The position numbers were made by a program, and so were the translations under genes. A DNA stretch of 64,000 nucleotides from Bifidobacterium castoris. GTDB lineage: Bacteria > Actinomycetota > Actinomycetes > Actinomycetales > Bifidobacteriaceae. Below the pieces are notes generated by a model. The model was given only the letters and a program-made list of their open reading frames with translations, had not been told where the DNA came from and searched no databases. Positions within the stretch are counted from its first letter, which is position 1; each line of letters starts with the position of its first letter. Below are positions 55,761 to 64,000 of the stretch, piece after piece. Where the stretch lies: positions 248,001 through 312,000 of the forward strand of contig NZ_QXGI01000002.1 of assembly GCF_003952025.1 (NCBI RefSeq), in the 5' to 3' direction.

Positions 55761-58519
55761 GCCGAATGCCTCCCATCATGCTGCCCATGGCGCTGGCGCA
55801 GGCCGTGCACGCCCTTCGTCAGCCGCTCGCGCAGCTCGTGCAGATCGAGGTCGAGCGTGTCTTCGAGGTCGCCCATGTCGGCCTCTTCCTCCTCTTCCTC
55901 GTCATCGTCGTCATCATCATCGGAGTCGGCGATCGTCTTCGCGGCCTTCGCGTAGGTCTTCGCGAACTTCGGCGCCGACGGCATCGTGATGATGCCGCGG
56001 CTGAGCACGAGGTCGCGCAGCGCGTCCTTGTCGAGCGTGCCGAGTTCGGCTTCGCGGCGCAGGCTGTTGCGGATCGATTCGACGACCATCAGGAAGGTGA
56101 TGATGCACAGGATCCAGACGATCCACGTCGCGAGCGCCACGAGCTTCGTGCCGTTCGTGAACGAGAACGTGACGAACAGCGCGATCGGCACGACGAATCC
56201 GGCGATGAGCGCGCCGCGCATCAGCTTCGGGTAGAGGCGTGCGAACTTCGTGGCGCGGGCCTCCACCCGCTTGCGGTAGTCCTCCTGGTTCGCGAGGATG
56301 GCAACCGCCTGGCGCAGGCTGAACTTGTGCGTCGGCGTGTAGACGCGTTCGCTGTTGACCATGTCCGCTTCGTTGAGTTCGCGGGAGAACAGATGGTTGA
56401 AGTTCGACATGAGCGGGCGCAGCCCCAGCCCGATCGCGAAGGCGAGCGCCATGAACAGCAGGAGCATCAGCATGTCCTTCGCCCAGTGGCCGTCGTAGAA
56501 GCCGCCGATCGTCTCGCGGAACGCGCCGATCGAATAGGTGAAGGGGAACAGCGGGTACAGCGCGCGGTAGAAGGCCGGCATCATCTCGATCGGGTACAGG
56601 CCGGAGGCGCCGGGGATCTGCACCATGATGAGCGCGACGACGAGCGCCTTGCCGACATGCATGAAGGTCGCGGACAGCGCGTAGGCGATCGAGACGTAGA
56701 CGATCGACGTGAACCATGCGGTGAAGACGAACAGCGCGGCGCTCTTCATCTGCACGCCGATGACGATGTCGCCGATCGCGACGACGACGCCCTGCAGGCT
56801 GGCGATGAGCGCGAGCAGCAGGAAGCGCGCGAGATAGGTCTGCCACATCTTCGGATCGCGGTCCTCGAGCCCTTCGTGATCGACCTCGAGGCGGATGAGC
56901 ACCATCAGCATGAACGCGCCGACCCATAGCGCCAGGCTGGTGAACAGCGGCGCCATCGCCGAGCCGTAGGTGTCGACCGGGTAGAGCGTGTGCGTCTTGA
57001 GCACGGTCGGCGACAGCATGAAGTTCGCGATGCGCGAGACGTCGACGTCGCCGTCGGCGCCGGTGAGCTGTGCGAGCAGATCGGTGTTCGCGAGCGCTCC
57101 CAGATCGGTCGACGTCGTGTCGAGGCGGTCGATGAAGGTCTTGAGCAGCCCGTCCGTGCTCGCGAGCGACGAGTCGGCGTCCTCGCTGATCGAGTCGATC
57201 TGGTCGAGCACGAGCTTCGCCTGCGCGGACAGCGACGCCTGGCCGTTGAGCGATCCGGCGAGCGCGCCGCTTGTGCCGGCGAGCGAGCTCAGGCCGGCGT
57301 TGAGCTGCGGTAGCGCCGATGAGTTGATCGTCGAGCGTGCGCCGGCGAGCGAGTCGATCGTCGATGTCGACGTCGTCGAGAACTGGTTGATCGTGGACAG
57401 CGAGTTCGTCGCGGCCTGCTGCGTCGACTGGTTCAGCTCGGTGAGCGACGCGAGCGTCTGCGCGGATTTGCGGTTCTCCTGCTCGAGCAGCGTCACGATT
57501 TCGTTGATCTGTTCGGACAGCGGGTTGTCGGGCAGGTTCTTCAGGTCGTCGAGGATCTTCGCCGTGTCCTCGTTTACCGACGTCATGTTGTTGAGGGCGG
57601 CTCCGGTCGCGCCGCTCGCCGTGAGGACGCCGTTGGCGATGCGCGTCGCGTCGCTCGACGCGCGGCCGGTCGCCTGCAGCATCAGGTTGCCGCCCTTGTC
57701 CAACTGGTTCGACGCGTTCCCGGCGAAGGTGTTGATCGAGCCCTGCGATTTCGTCAGCAGGTCGTTCGCCGTCGTCAGGCCGTCGCTCGCGTTCGTCGAC
57801 GCCGCCGTGACGTCGTCGAGAGCCTCGCGTGCCGCCGCTGTCTTCGATTTCGTCGTGCCGAGCGTCTCGCGCAGCTGCGCGATCGTCGTGCGCGCGTCCT
57901 CGAGCTTGGATTTCGTCTTGTTCAGCTGCGCGGTCGTCTTCGCGACCGTCGTGGTGGAGTCGTCCTTGATCTTCGTGTTCGTCTTGTTGACGATGTCGCC
58001 GATGACGCCGCTGACTGTGGAGACGAAGGTGCCGTTGATCTGGCGGTCGACGGTCGTGGCGCCGACGCCGGTGATCTTCGGCGCGACCGGGTTCGCCTTC
58101 TCGTTGACGTAGTAGTCGATCTGCGGGCGGTTGGTGGCGTCAGTGAGCACGTTGGCGATCCGGTCGCTGAAATCGGACGGGATGACGATCGCCGCGTAGC
58201 ATCGAGCGGATTCGACGCATTCCATCGCCTCGGCGCGGCTCATGAAATCCCATCCGAGCTGGTGGTTCTTCTTGAGCGTGTCCTCGATCTGGTCGCCGAG
58301 TTCGAGCTTGCCCATCAGGTCGCTGTCGGCGCCCTTGTCCTCGTTGGCGACGGCGACGCGGATGCCGCTCGTGTTGCCGTAGGGGTTCCAGAAGCCGGCG
58401 ATGTTGAACCATGCGTACAGCGGCGGTATGAAGGTCAGCCCGAAGAGGATGACCCAGGCGGTGGGGACGCGCAGGAGACGCTTGAGGTCCCTTCCGAGAA
58501 TGAACCATATGTTGCGCAT
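55757..58519 (-). CDS. YhgE/Pip-family membrane protein with acidic C-tail
   Basis: This 920-residue paralogue of the next gene starts MRNIWFILGRDLKRLLRVPT. WFNIAGFWNPYGNTSGIRVA, then VANEDKGADSD, is the Pip block. A long outer coiled coil (about 180-520) and a C-terminal multi-helix domain follow. Unlike its neighbour it carries an extra cytoplasmic tail with a run of Asp and Glu (DDDDDDEEEEEEADMGDLED) and a His-rich end. The start at 58519 has AGGAG about 13 bases upstream. The two proteins probably work as a pair; a palindrome 98 bases upstream may be the operator. Confidence 0.88.
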   Translation of the reverse strand: MRNIWFILGRDLKRLLRVPTAWVILFGLTFIPPLYAWFNIAGFWNPYGNTSGIRVAVANEDKGADSDLMGKLELGDQIEDTLKKNHQLGWDFMSRAEAMECVESARCYAAIVIPSDFSDRIANVLTDATNRPQIDYYVNEKANPVAPKITGVGATTVDRQINGTFVSTVSGVIGDIVNKTNTKIKDDSTTTVAKTTAQLNKTKSKLEDARTTIAQLRETLGTTKSKTAAAREALDDVTAASTNASDGLTTANDLLTKSQGSINTFAGNASNQLDKGGNLMLQATGRASSDATRIANGVLTASGATGAALNNMTSVNEDTAKILDDLKNLPDNPLSEQINEIVTLLEQENRKSAQTLASLTELNQSTQQAATNSLSTINQFSTTSTSTIDSLAGARSTINSSALPQLNAGLSSLAGTSGALAGSLNGQASLSAQAKLVLDQIDSISEDADSSLASTDGLLKTFIDRLDTTSTDLGALANTDLLAQLTGADGDVDVSRIANFMLSPTVLKTHTLYPVDTYGSAMAPLFTSLALWVGAFMLMVLIRLEVDHEGLEDRDPKMWQTYLARFLLLALIASLQGVVVAIGDIVIGVQMKSAALFVFTAWFTSIVYVSIAYALSATFMHVGKALVVALIMVQIPGASGLYPIEMMPAFYRALYPLFPFTYSIGAFRETIGGFYDGHWAKDMLMLLLFMALAFAIGLGLRPLMSNFNHLFSRELNEADMVNSERVYTPTHKFSLRQAVAILANQEDYRKRVEARATKFARLYPKLMRGALIAGFVVPIALFVTFSFTNGTKLVALATWIVWILCIITFLMVVESIRNSLRREAELGTLDKDALRDLVLSRGIITMPSAPKFAKTYAKAAKTIADSDDDDDDDEEEEEEADMGDLEDTLDLDLHELRERLTKGVHGLRQRHGQHDGRHSA

Positions 58520-58943
58520 GCGCGGCTCGTGCTCCTCTCGTCGTGTGGCGGATGTGCGGTCGGCGGCCGCCTCCCGGCCGCCCATGCGATACGGCCACGA
58601 TAAACGATACGGTGTACGTAGCGCTACGCGGTCAGTAGCGGATACGGCGTTTCGCATGGTCGTCGGCGTCCTCGAAGCCATGTGCGGGGCCGCTCCCATT
58701 GTGCGGCGGCATGCGATGGCGCTTTTGCCCAAGATGAACGGCGTACGGGTCGGTGGGTGTCCACGGGCGGTCCGAATTGTGAACTTTTTCGGGGAAGTTC
58801 GTCCGCGGGTATTGTGCGCGCGGCGCTTTGCCCATATTGTGGGGCAGGCGCCCCGCGATGCGCGCCGGGCGTGGTCCGCGCGTGGTCCGGCGAAGCGGGA
58901 TCGAACTTGGGATGTATCGATGGATCAAGGACAGGAGACCAGT
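58520..58943. other. Divergent regulatory gap, no gene seen
   Basis: This gap lies between the Pip operon and the ECF operon. It contains the perfect palindrome CGTAGCGCTACG (58617-58628) and no convincing gene. Confidence 0.6.
58617..58628. promoter_or_regulatory. Palindrome CGTAGCGCTACG upstream of Pip genes
   Basis: This perfect 12-bp palindrome lies 98 bases before the first Pip start codon. It is a candidate operator for the TetR protein encoded at 52904. Confidence 0.45.
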
Positions 58944-59564
58944 ATGACCCAGCAGATGACGGCGGCGGCGAGCCGCAGGCTTGCGGTGCCCGACCTCATC
59001 ACGACCGGCGTGTTCACCGCCGTGTATTTCGTGCTCGTGGCGCTGTGCGCGTTGTTCTGCAACATCGTGCTCACCGTCGCCGGCAACATCTTCCTGCCCG
59101 CGATCGTCGCGCTGCTCGCCGGACCCGTCTACATGCTGCTTGCCGCCCGTGTGCGCAAATTCGGCGCGATCACCGTCATGGGCGCCGTCCTCGGGCTGTT
59201 CCTCGTCGTCTCCGGGCACTTCGTGACCTCGCTCGCCACCGGCATCGTGTTCCCGCTGCTCGCCGACCTCATCGCGAAGGCCGGCGCCTACCGCAACAAG
59301 GCGGCGCTGCTCGCCGGCTATGTCGTGTTCTCCTTCGGCTGCGTCGGCCCGATCCTGCCGATGTGGATGATGAAGGACGCCTATGTGGCGAGCCTCGAGC
59401 GCAAAGGCAAGGACGCCGCGTACATCGACCTCGTCCTCAGCCATGTCAACGGTGCGACCTTCGGCGCGGCGATGGCCGCGCTCGTCGTCTGCGCGCTCGC
59501 CGGCGGCGCCTTCGGGCTGCGGATGATGACGCGGCACTTCGCGAAGGCTGGGGTGCTCGCGTGA
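58944..59564 (+). CDS. ECF transporter substrate-binding S component (MptD/Trep_Strep type)
   Basis: This 206-residue membrane protein starts MTQQMTAAASRRLAVPDLIT, with five or six helices. TTGVFTAVYFVLVALCALFC and LLAGPVYMLLAARVRKFGAI fit the Trep_Strep (MptD) group of S components. AGGAG lies before the ATG. Its stop codon overlaps the GTG of the T component. The substrate is unknown; vitamins, metals and small organic compounds are all possible for ECF systems. Confidence 0.82.
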   Translation: MTQQMTAAASRRLAVPDLITTGVFTAVYFVLVALCALFCNIVLTVAGNIFLPAIVALLAGPVYMLLAARVRKFGAITVMGAVLGLFLVVSGHFVTSLATGIVFPLLADLIAKAGAYRNKAALLAGYVVFSFGCVGPILPMWMMKDAYVASLERKGKDAAYIDLVLSHVNGATFGAAMAALVVCALAGGAFGLRMMTRHFAKAGVLA

Positions 59565-60268
59565 CGCAGGCCGCCGAACGGCCGGCGGCCGGGGGCGTGG
59601 CGCTCGACCCGCGCGTCAAGCTCTCGATGGTCGTCGCCGCCAATGCGCTCATGGTCATGCACGTCGGCCCCGTCGTGCAGGCGGTCGCCGTCATGGTGTT
59701 CACGATGCCGCTGTTCATGGCCGGCAAGGCGCGGGCCGGCGCGCGGATGCTCGCATGCTATGCGCTGCTGTGCGCGGTGCAGGCGGTCGCCGCGGCCGGT
59801 GTGACGCGGATGCCGTGGCTGCACGTCGTGGGGTTCACGGCGAGCGGCATCGCGATGATGATGCCGTGCCTGGCGGCGGGGGCGTCCGCGTTCGGCACGA
59901 CGCGCATCGGCGATCTCGTATGCACGATGCGGCGGCTGCATATGCCGGACGCCATCGTCATCCCGGTCGTCGTCGCGATGCGGTTCTTTCCGACGATCCG
60001 GCACGACTGCCGCATGATCCGGCGCAGCATGCGGCTGCGCGGCCACTCGATGCTGCGCCATCCGCTGCGGTCGTTCGAATACGTCATCGTGCCGCTGCTG
60101 ATGAACGCGACGCGCGTCGCCGACGATCTGACGGTCGCGGGGCTGACGAAAGGGCTCGGCTCGCATGCGCGGCCGACGAGCCTGAACGAGCCTCGCATGC
60201 GAGCCGCCGATTGGGCCGTGCTCGCCGCGGTCGTCGCGCTGCCGGTCGCCGGCGCCATGCTCGGATGA
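59561..60268 (+). CDS. ECF transporter T component
   Basis: This 235-residue membrane protein starts at a GTG sharing GTGA with the preceding stop. LDPRVKLSMVVAANALMVMH is the usual EcfT start. Coupling-helix motifs of the RxRG kind appear in CRMIRRSMRLRGHSMLRHPL. It links the S component to the ATPase encoded 20 bases downstream. Confidence 0.86.
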   Translation: MTQAAERPAAGGVALDPRVKLSMVVAANALMVMHVGPVVQAVAVMVFTMPLFMAGKARAGARMLACYALLCAVQAVAAAGVTRMPWLHVVGFTASGIAMMMPCLAAGASAFGTTRIGDLVCTMRRLHMPDAIVIPVVVAMRFFPTIRHDCRMIRRSMRLRGHSMLRHPLRSFEYVIVPLLMNATRVADDLTVAGLTKGLGSHARPTSLNEPRMRAADWAVLAAVVALPVAGAMLG

Positions 60269-60287
60269 CGAAAGGGCGGGGGAGGCC

Positions 60288-61772
60288 ATGAACGGTCAGG
60301 ATACGGCGATGTGCATGCTGCGCGCGTGCACCTTCACCTACGCGCTCGCCGATGCGGCCGCCGTGCGCGACGTGGGGCTGCAGGCGGCGCGCGGCGAGTT
60401 CGTCGTACTCGCCGGCCGCAGCGGCTGCGGCAAGACGACGCTGACGCGGCTGCTCAACGGACTGGCGCCGGGACACGTCGCCGGCACGCTCGCCGGCGAG
60501 GCGCGCACAGCCGGCCTCGCCGCCGGGCAGGCGTCCGTCGGCGACTACGCGCGCGTCGTCGGCAGCGTGTTCCAGAATCCGAAAACCCAGTACTTTCAGG
60601 GGAACTCGACCGACGAACTCGCATTCGCCTGCGAGAACGCCGGCATGCCGAGCGGCGAGATCCGCGCACGCATCGCGCGCGCGGCGCGGCGCTTCGGCAT
60701 CGAGGCGTTGCTCGACCGATCCATCATCGAACTGTCCGGAGGGCAGCAGCAGCGGCTCGCCGTGGCCGCCGCGACGATGCTCGACCCCGCCGTGCTCGTG
60801 CTCGACGAGCCGACGGGCAATCTCGACGCCGACGCGATGCGCGCATTGCACGACATGCTCGCGCGGCTCAAGAAGGACGGCGTGACGATCGTGGCGGCCG
60901 AACACCGGCTCGCCTGGTGCGCCGACCTCGCCGACCGCTACGTCGTGCTCGAGAGCGGCGCCGTCGTCGGCGACTACGACGCGCAGTCGTTCCTGCAGCT
61001 CCCCGCCGAACGGTTGCGCTCGTGGGGGCTGCGCGCGCTCGACATGGGCGGCGCCCGCGCGCGGGTGCGCGAGAAGATCGACGAGAGCCGCCGGCGATCC
61101 GCCGGCCCCCGCGACGGCGCGCCGGTGCTCAGGACGCGCGGCCTGCGCGTCGGATACCGGCGGCCGTCGCTGTTCGGCGCGAAGACGCCGGACTTCGCGC
61201 GCGACGTGCCGGACCTCGAATTCCACGCCGGCAGAATCGTCGGTCTCATGGGGCGCAACGGCGCCGGCAAAAGCACGTTCGCGCGCACGGTCTGCGGGCT
61301 GCAGCGGCCGCTCGGCGGCGCCGTCGAACTCGACGGGAAGGCGGCGAACGGCAAGGCGCTCACGCGCGCCGCGGCCATGGTCATGCAGGACGTGCACTAC
61401 CAGCTGTTCGCGGACAGTGTGCGCGGCGAGCTCATGCTCGACGCGACGGGCGCCGGCGAGGCCGATCCGCAGCGGCTGCGGATGCGATGCGACATGATCC
61501 TCGGGGAGCTCGGATTGCTCGACGTCGCCGACCGCCATCCGATGAACCTGTCCGGAGGCCAACGGCAGCGGCTCGCGATCGGCACCGCGCTGATGGCGGA
61601 CAAGCGTTTCGTCGTGCTCGACGAGCCGACGAGCGGTCTCGACCTGCATCACATGATGCGAGTCGGCGCGCTGCTGCGTGCGCTCGCCGACCGCGGCGTC
61701 GCCGTCATCGTCATCACGCATGACGACGAGCTCGCCGCGACATGGTGCGACGAGCTCGTCATGTTCGAATGA
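60288..61772 (+). CDS. ECF transporter ATPase, two domains fused
   Basis: This 494-residue protein has two complete ATPase units. The first has GRSGCGKTT, VFQNPKTQYF, LSGGQQQRLAVAAATM and VLVLDEPTGNLD. The second has GRNGAGKST, VMQDVHYQLF, LSGGQRQRLAIGTALM and FVVLDEPTSGLD. All catalytic residues look intact. GGGGGAGG precedes the ATG. The fusion replaces separate EcfA1 and EcfA2 subunits. Confidence 0.92.
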   Translation: MNGQDTAMCMLRACTFTYALADAAAVRDVGLQAARGEFVVLAGRSGCGKTTLTRLLNGLAPGHVAGTLAGEARTAGLAAGQASVGDYARVVGSVFQNPKTQYFQGNSTDELAFACENAGMPSGEIRARIARAARRFGIEALLDRSIIELSGGQQQRLAVAAATMLDPAVLVLDEPTGNLDADAMRALHDMLARLKKDGVTIVAAEHRLAWCADLADRYVVLESGAVVGDYDAQSFLQLPAERLRSWGLRALDMGGARARVREKIDESRRRSAGPRDGAPVLRTRGLRVGYRRPSLFGAKTPDFARDVPDLEFHAGRIVGLMGRNGAGKSTFARTVCGLQRPLGGAVELDGKAANGKALTRAAAMVMQDVHYQLFADSVRGELMLDATGAGEADPQRLRMRCDMILGELGLLDVADRHPMNLSGGQRQRLAIGTALMADKRFVVLDEPTSGLDLHHMMRVGALLRALADRGVAVIVITHDDELAATWCDELVMFE

Positions 61773-61787
61773 ATGGCGCGGTCCGAC

Positions 61788-62390
61788 TCACAGGGCGAGC
61801 AGGTCGCCGTACTGCAGGAAGTACTGGCTCTCCTTCTCGGCGCCGGAATCACCGGATGCGTCCGAGCCTTCCGGATCCTTCGAATCGTCGGGCTGCTGCG
61901 CGTCCCCGGAACGGTCGGGGGCGTCTCCTTCGGCGCGCTGCCAGCGGTCGCCGCGACGTCCGCCGCCGAAGTCCTGCATGTCCATGTCGCTCAAGTCGCC
62001 GCGGCCGTCTTCGGGCATCAGCTGCTCGAGCTGCTCGTCGGTGCTGTATGCGAACGGCGCCGTATGGCGCGTGCGTCCGGAGTCGTTGAGCGCATTCGCG
62101 ATCGCGCTTCCGGCGACGCCGGCGCCGAGGCCGCACGCGAGGCTGATGCCGACGACGAAGGCCGTCATCTTGCCGCTCAGCTTGTCGTGGACGCGCGCGG
62201 TCGCGCCGGTCGGAGCCGGCATCGGGTTCGCTGTATACATCGGAGTGTGCGGACGGCGCGCGAAGTCGTAGTCGTACGCTTTCGTCGAATCGGGCTGCTG
62301 CGGAGAGCCGGCGACCGGCTGCTGCGCTACCGTCGGCGTCTCGTCCGCGTTCGTCGCGGCGGCGTGGATGTCGTGATCGTGGTTCGTCAT
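61788..62390 (-). CDS. Single-pass membrane protein, acidic outer part, unknown function
   Basis: This 200-residue protein was not recognised. A disordered N-terminus of about 70 residues (Ala, Gln, Pro, Thr, His) is followed by a basic patch and one helix (MTAFVVGISLACGLGAGVAG). A strongly acidic outer tail rich in Asp, Gly and Ser follows, ending QYFLQYGDLLAL. AGAGGAAC precedes the ATG. It is convergent with the ECF operon, 15 bases from its stop. Confidence 0.7.
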   Translation of the reverse strand: MTNHDHDIHAAATNADETPTVAQQPVAGSPQQPDSTKAYDYDFARRPHTPMYTANPMPAPTGATARVHDKLSGKMTAFVVGISLACGLGAGVAGSAIANALNDSGRTRHTAPFAYSTDEQLEQLMPEDGRGDLSDMDMQDFGGGRRGDRWQRAEGDAPDRSGDAQQPDDSKDPEGSDASGDSGAEKESQYFLQYGDLLAL

Positions 62391-62747
62391 GATGTTCCTC
62401 TGCTTGATCGATGCGCGTCCTGCGCGACGCGTGAATCTGCTAATGGAACCATTTCAGTCGACGGTCATTGGACCCGGCTTGGCATCCGGTTGCAATCGGC
62501 TTCACAATCGCTGAAAATCCTCTGAAAACACCGTTTCTTCACAATCGCGGCACCTATGGATGCGCCTCGGTCGGCGATCTGCGCGCCCAGAGCCGTGCGA
62601 TCGCGTCGGCGTCACGGGTCGATCGATCGCGGCGCGGCGAAGCGGGCCTTGCCGCCGCGCTCGAGCCATTCGACTGTTGGACGGTGCGCGGTGGACGAAC
62701 GCGCGCCGCCTTCGGATAGCGCGTGCGCATGCGCCCATCTGCTGTGC

Positions 62748-62785
62748 GCATATCTCGATGGTTCCCGGGAACTATCGAGATATGC
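62748..62785. repeat. 38-nt dispersed palindrome, copy E
   Basis: Perfect arms GCATATCTCG and CGAGATATGC are seen. The 18-base spacer ATGGTTCCCGGGAACTAT is itself almost palindromic, so nearly the whole 38 bases can fold on themselves. Confidence 0.75.
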
Positions 62786-62923
62786 CCGGGTGTCCGGCGC
62801 CGGATGGGGCACGATGCGCGTTGGTGTGCGGGTCTTGTGCAAGAGTGTGCTGTTGGGCCGGGGCTATGGTTGATGCTGTGCGGTTATGCATCATGGGGCC
62901 GCCGGTCGGATCGCGGTTTGGGC

Positions 62924-62961
62924 GCATGATTCGGTAGTTTGAGGAAAACAGCGAGCTATGC
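62924..62961. repeat. 38-nt dispersed palindrome, copy F
   Basis: Arms GCATGATTCG and CGAGCTATGC are partly matched. The 18-base spacer contains TTGAGGAAA, as in copy B. Its start is 176 bases from the start of copy E. Confidence 0.55.
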
Positions 62962-63008
62962 GGCGGTGGGGATGGCGGAGACAGGGGACGGCGCTCGCCG
63001 GATATCGT

Positions 63009-63050
63009 AAAGGCCCTGAACCCTTGGGATCTCAAGGGTTCAGGGCCTTT
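63009..63050 (-). terminator. Terminator of tRNA-Lys
   Basis: AAAGGCCCTGAACCCTTG and its exact complement enclose a 6-base loop, directly after the tRNA 3' end on the minus strand, with a short T-run. Confidence 0.85.
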
Positions 63051-63056
63051 CGCCGG

Positions 63057-63129
63057 TGCCCCCCCAGGGATTCGAACCCTGAACCCACGACTTAAAAGGA
63101 CGCTGCTCTAACCGTTGAGCTAGAGGGGC
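63057..63129 (-). tRNA. tRNA-Lys (anticodon TTT)
   Basis: A 73-base cloverleaf is seen: acceptor GCCCCTC/GGGGGGC (one G-U pair), D-arm GCTC/GAGC, anticodon loop CTTTTAA, and T-arm CAGGG-TTCGAAT-CCCTG. The anticodon stem GCGTC/GTCGT has one U-U mismatch and a terminal G-U pair. The DNA encodes CC but not the full CCA end. It serves AAA/AAG lysine codons. Confidence 0.92.
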
Positions 63130-63207
63130 AACAACGTGCAATTATACATTGCCGGATTGATTTCGCAAATCGTTGTGCTGGTCCGCCGGCGCGCTAACGT
63201 GGTCATC

Positions 63208-64000
63208 ATGTCTTGCACCACATTGTTAGTCGGAAAATCAGCCAGCATCGACGGCTCCACGATCATCGCGCGCAACGACGACTCGGGCAGCGGCGCCTAC
63301 GATCCGAAGCGCTTCGTCGTCGTGGCCCCCGAGGACCAGCCGCGGCGGTACTCGAACGTGGCCGGGACCTTCCGCATCGAGCTGCCCGACGACCCGTGCC
63401 GCTACAGCATCGTGCCGAACGTGCGCGACAACCGCGGCATCCTCGCCGAGGCCGGCGTCAACGAGCACAACGTGGCGATGAGCGCGACGGAGACGATCAG
63501 CGTCAACCCGCGCGTCCTCGCCGCCGACCCCTATGTCAAGGCGGACAAGGACGGCGTCGGCGAACAGGTCAGCGGATTCGGCGAGGAGGACGTCATCACG
63601 CTTGTATTGCCGTACGTCACGACGGCGCGCGAGGGCGTCGAACGGCTCGGCGCGCTGCTCGAGGCCTACGGCACCTACGAGTCGAACGGCATCATCATCA
63701 GCGACGTGGACGAGATCTGGTACGTCGAGACGATCGGCGGCCACCATTGGATCGCGCGCCGCGTGCCCGACGACTGCTACGCGGCGGTACCGAACCAGCT
63801 CGGCATCGACGCCCTCGACTTCGACGACGCGTTGAGCGAACGGCGCAACAACATGTGCAGCGCCGATCTGCGCGAGTTCATCGACGCCCACCATCTCAAC
63901 CGCGCGATGGCGTCCGAGAACAACAGCCCCGCGCATTTCGACACGCGAGGCGCCTTCGGCACGGCCACGTCGAAGGACGCGATCTACAACACGCCGCGCG
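63208..64000 (+). CDS. pepD: C69-family dipeptidase, 3' end outside window
   Basis: The visible 264 codons start [20 protein letters not shown], then ARNDD, the N-terminus typical of PepD. The catalytic cysteine (Cys3) becomes the N-terminal nucleophile after processing. [34 protein letters not shown] and [20 protein letters not shown], then YAAVPNQ, are family blocks. The enzyme cleaves dipeptides in the cytoplasm. No ribosome site is visible, and TAACGT lies only nine bases before the ATG, so the transcript may be leaderless. It continues past the right edge. Confidence 0.88.
   Translation, partial: MSCTTLLVGKSASIDGSTIIARNDDSGSGAYDPKRFVVVAPEDQPRRYSNVAGTFRIELPDDPCRYSIVPNVRDNRGILAEAGVNEHNVAMSATETISVNPRVLAADPYVKADKDGVGEQVSGFGEEDVITLVLPYVTTAREGVERLGALLEAYGTYESNGIIISDVDEIWYVETIGGHHWIARRVPDDCYAAVPNQLGIDALDFDDALSERRNNMCSADLREFIDAHHLNRAMASENNSPAHFDTRGAFGTATSKDAIYNTPR

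Larger units (their letters stand above)
62391..63008. other. Non-coding stretch with palindrome pair E/F
   Basis: No convincing gene is seen in about 620 bases. It holds the palindromes at 62748-62785 and 62924-62961 and ends at the tRNA terminator. Confidence 0.6.

Noticed and set aside
53544-55955. Long plus-strand frame opposite the 733-residue Pip gene
   Set aside because: Low-complexity Arg/Glu/Val-rich translation, no ribosome site, and a complete Pip family protein on the other strand.
60288-61772. Two ATPase genes joined by a sequencing error
   Set aside because: The frame is continuous through a normal linker, and fused EcfA-EcfA proteins are known in actinobacteria.
62502-62961. 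Several short frames in the gap before tRNA-Lys
   Set aside because: They overlap each other in many frames, are rich in Arg/Cys/Ala, and lack ribosome sites; the palindromes explain part of the stretch.

Overview
GC-rich actinobacterial chromosome, most likely a Bifidobacterium (inference). Pointers are many LacI-type sugar clusters without PTS genes, CUT1 sugar ABC importers without their own ATPase, a phosphorylation-independent mannose isomerase-type epimerase, YhgE/Pip proteins, a C69 dipeptidase and AAGGAG-type ribosome binding sites. No rRNA, phage, IS element or CRISPR array was seen; one tRNA (Lys) lies near the right end.

Layout. 1-6.4 kb: amino-sugar locus with nanE, a ROK kinase and a DUF4862 protein in one operon, a divergent FadR-type regulator with a large palindromic operator, a sialate O-acetylesterase-like protein and a CE2-type acetylesterase. 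6.5-17 kb and 28.5-33.8 kb: a beta-mannoside/galactoglucomannan-type system (GH1 beta-glucosidase, CUT1 importer, GH2 beta-mannosidase, GH36 alpha-galactosidase, AGE-family mannose isomerase, LacI regulator), tied together by repeated TTAAGCGCTTAA-like operators placed on or between promoter boxes. Inserted between the two halves, 17-28.5 kb: an alpha-glucan/dextran system with a membrane-anchored GH49 dextranase, a LacI regulator, an LplABC-like importer, a DUF624 protein and a GH31 alpha-glucosidase. 33.9-50.9 kb: two amino-acid permeases, a TetR-controlled FtsX-type ABC system, a MarR-controlled heterodimeric ABC exporter, a LuxR response regulator/atypical histidine kinase/secreted two-cysteine peptide operon, and a polysaccharide-deacetylase-like protein. 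51-64 kb: PAP2 phosphatase, small membrane protein, TetR, two YhgE/Pip proteins, an ECF transporter (S, T, fused A-A), an acidic membrane protein, tRNA-Lys and the start of a C69 dipeptidase.

How it works together: secreted or anchored enzymes trim glycans outside, CUT1 importers take up oligosaccharides (using an ATPase encoded elsewhere), cytoplasmic GH1, GH2, GH31 and GH36 enzymes release monosaccharides, and mannose would be isomerised to fructose. Each part is controlled by a local regulator whose probable operators are visible. The most unusual non-coding signal is a family of six 38-nt imperfect palindromes (10-nt arms, exactly 18-nt spacer) arranged as three pairs, each about 166-184 bp apart, in three separate intergenic regions.
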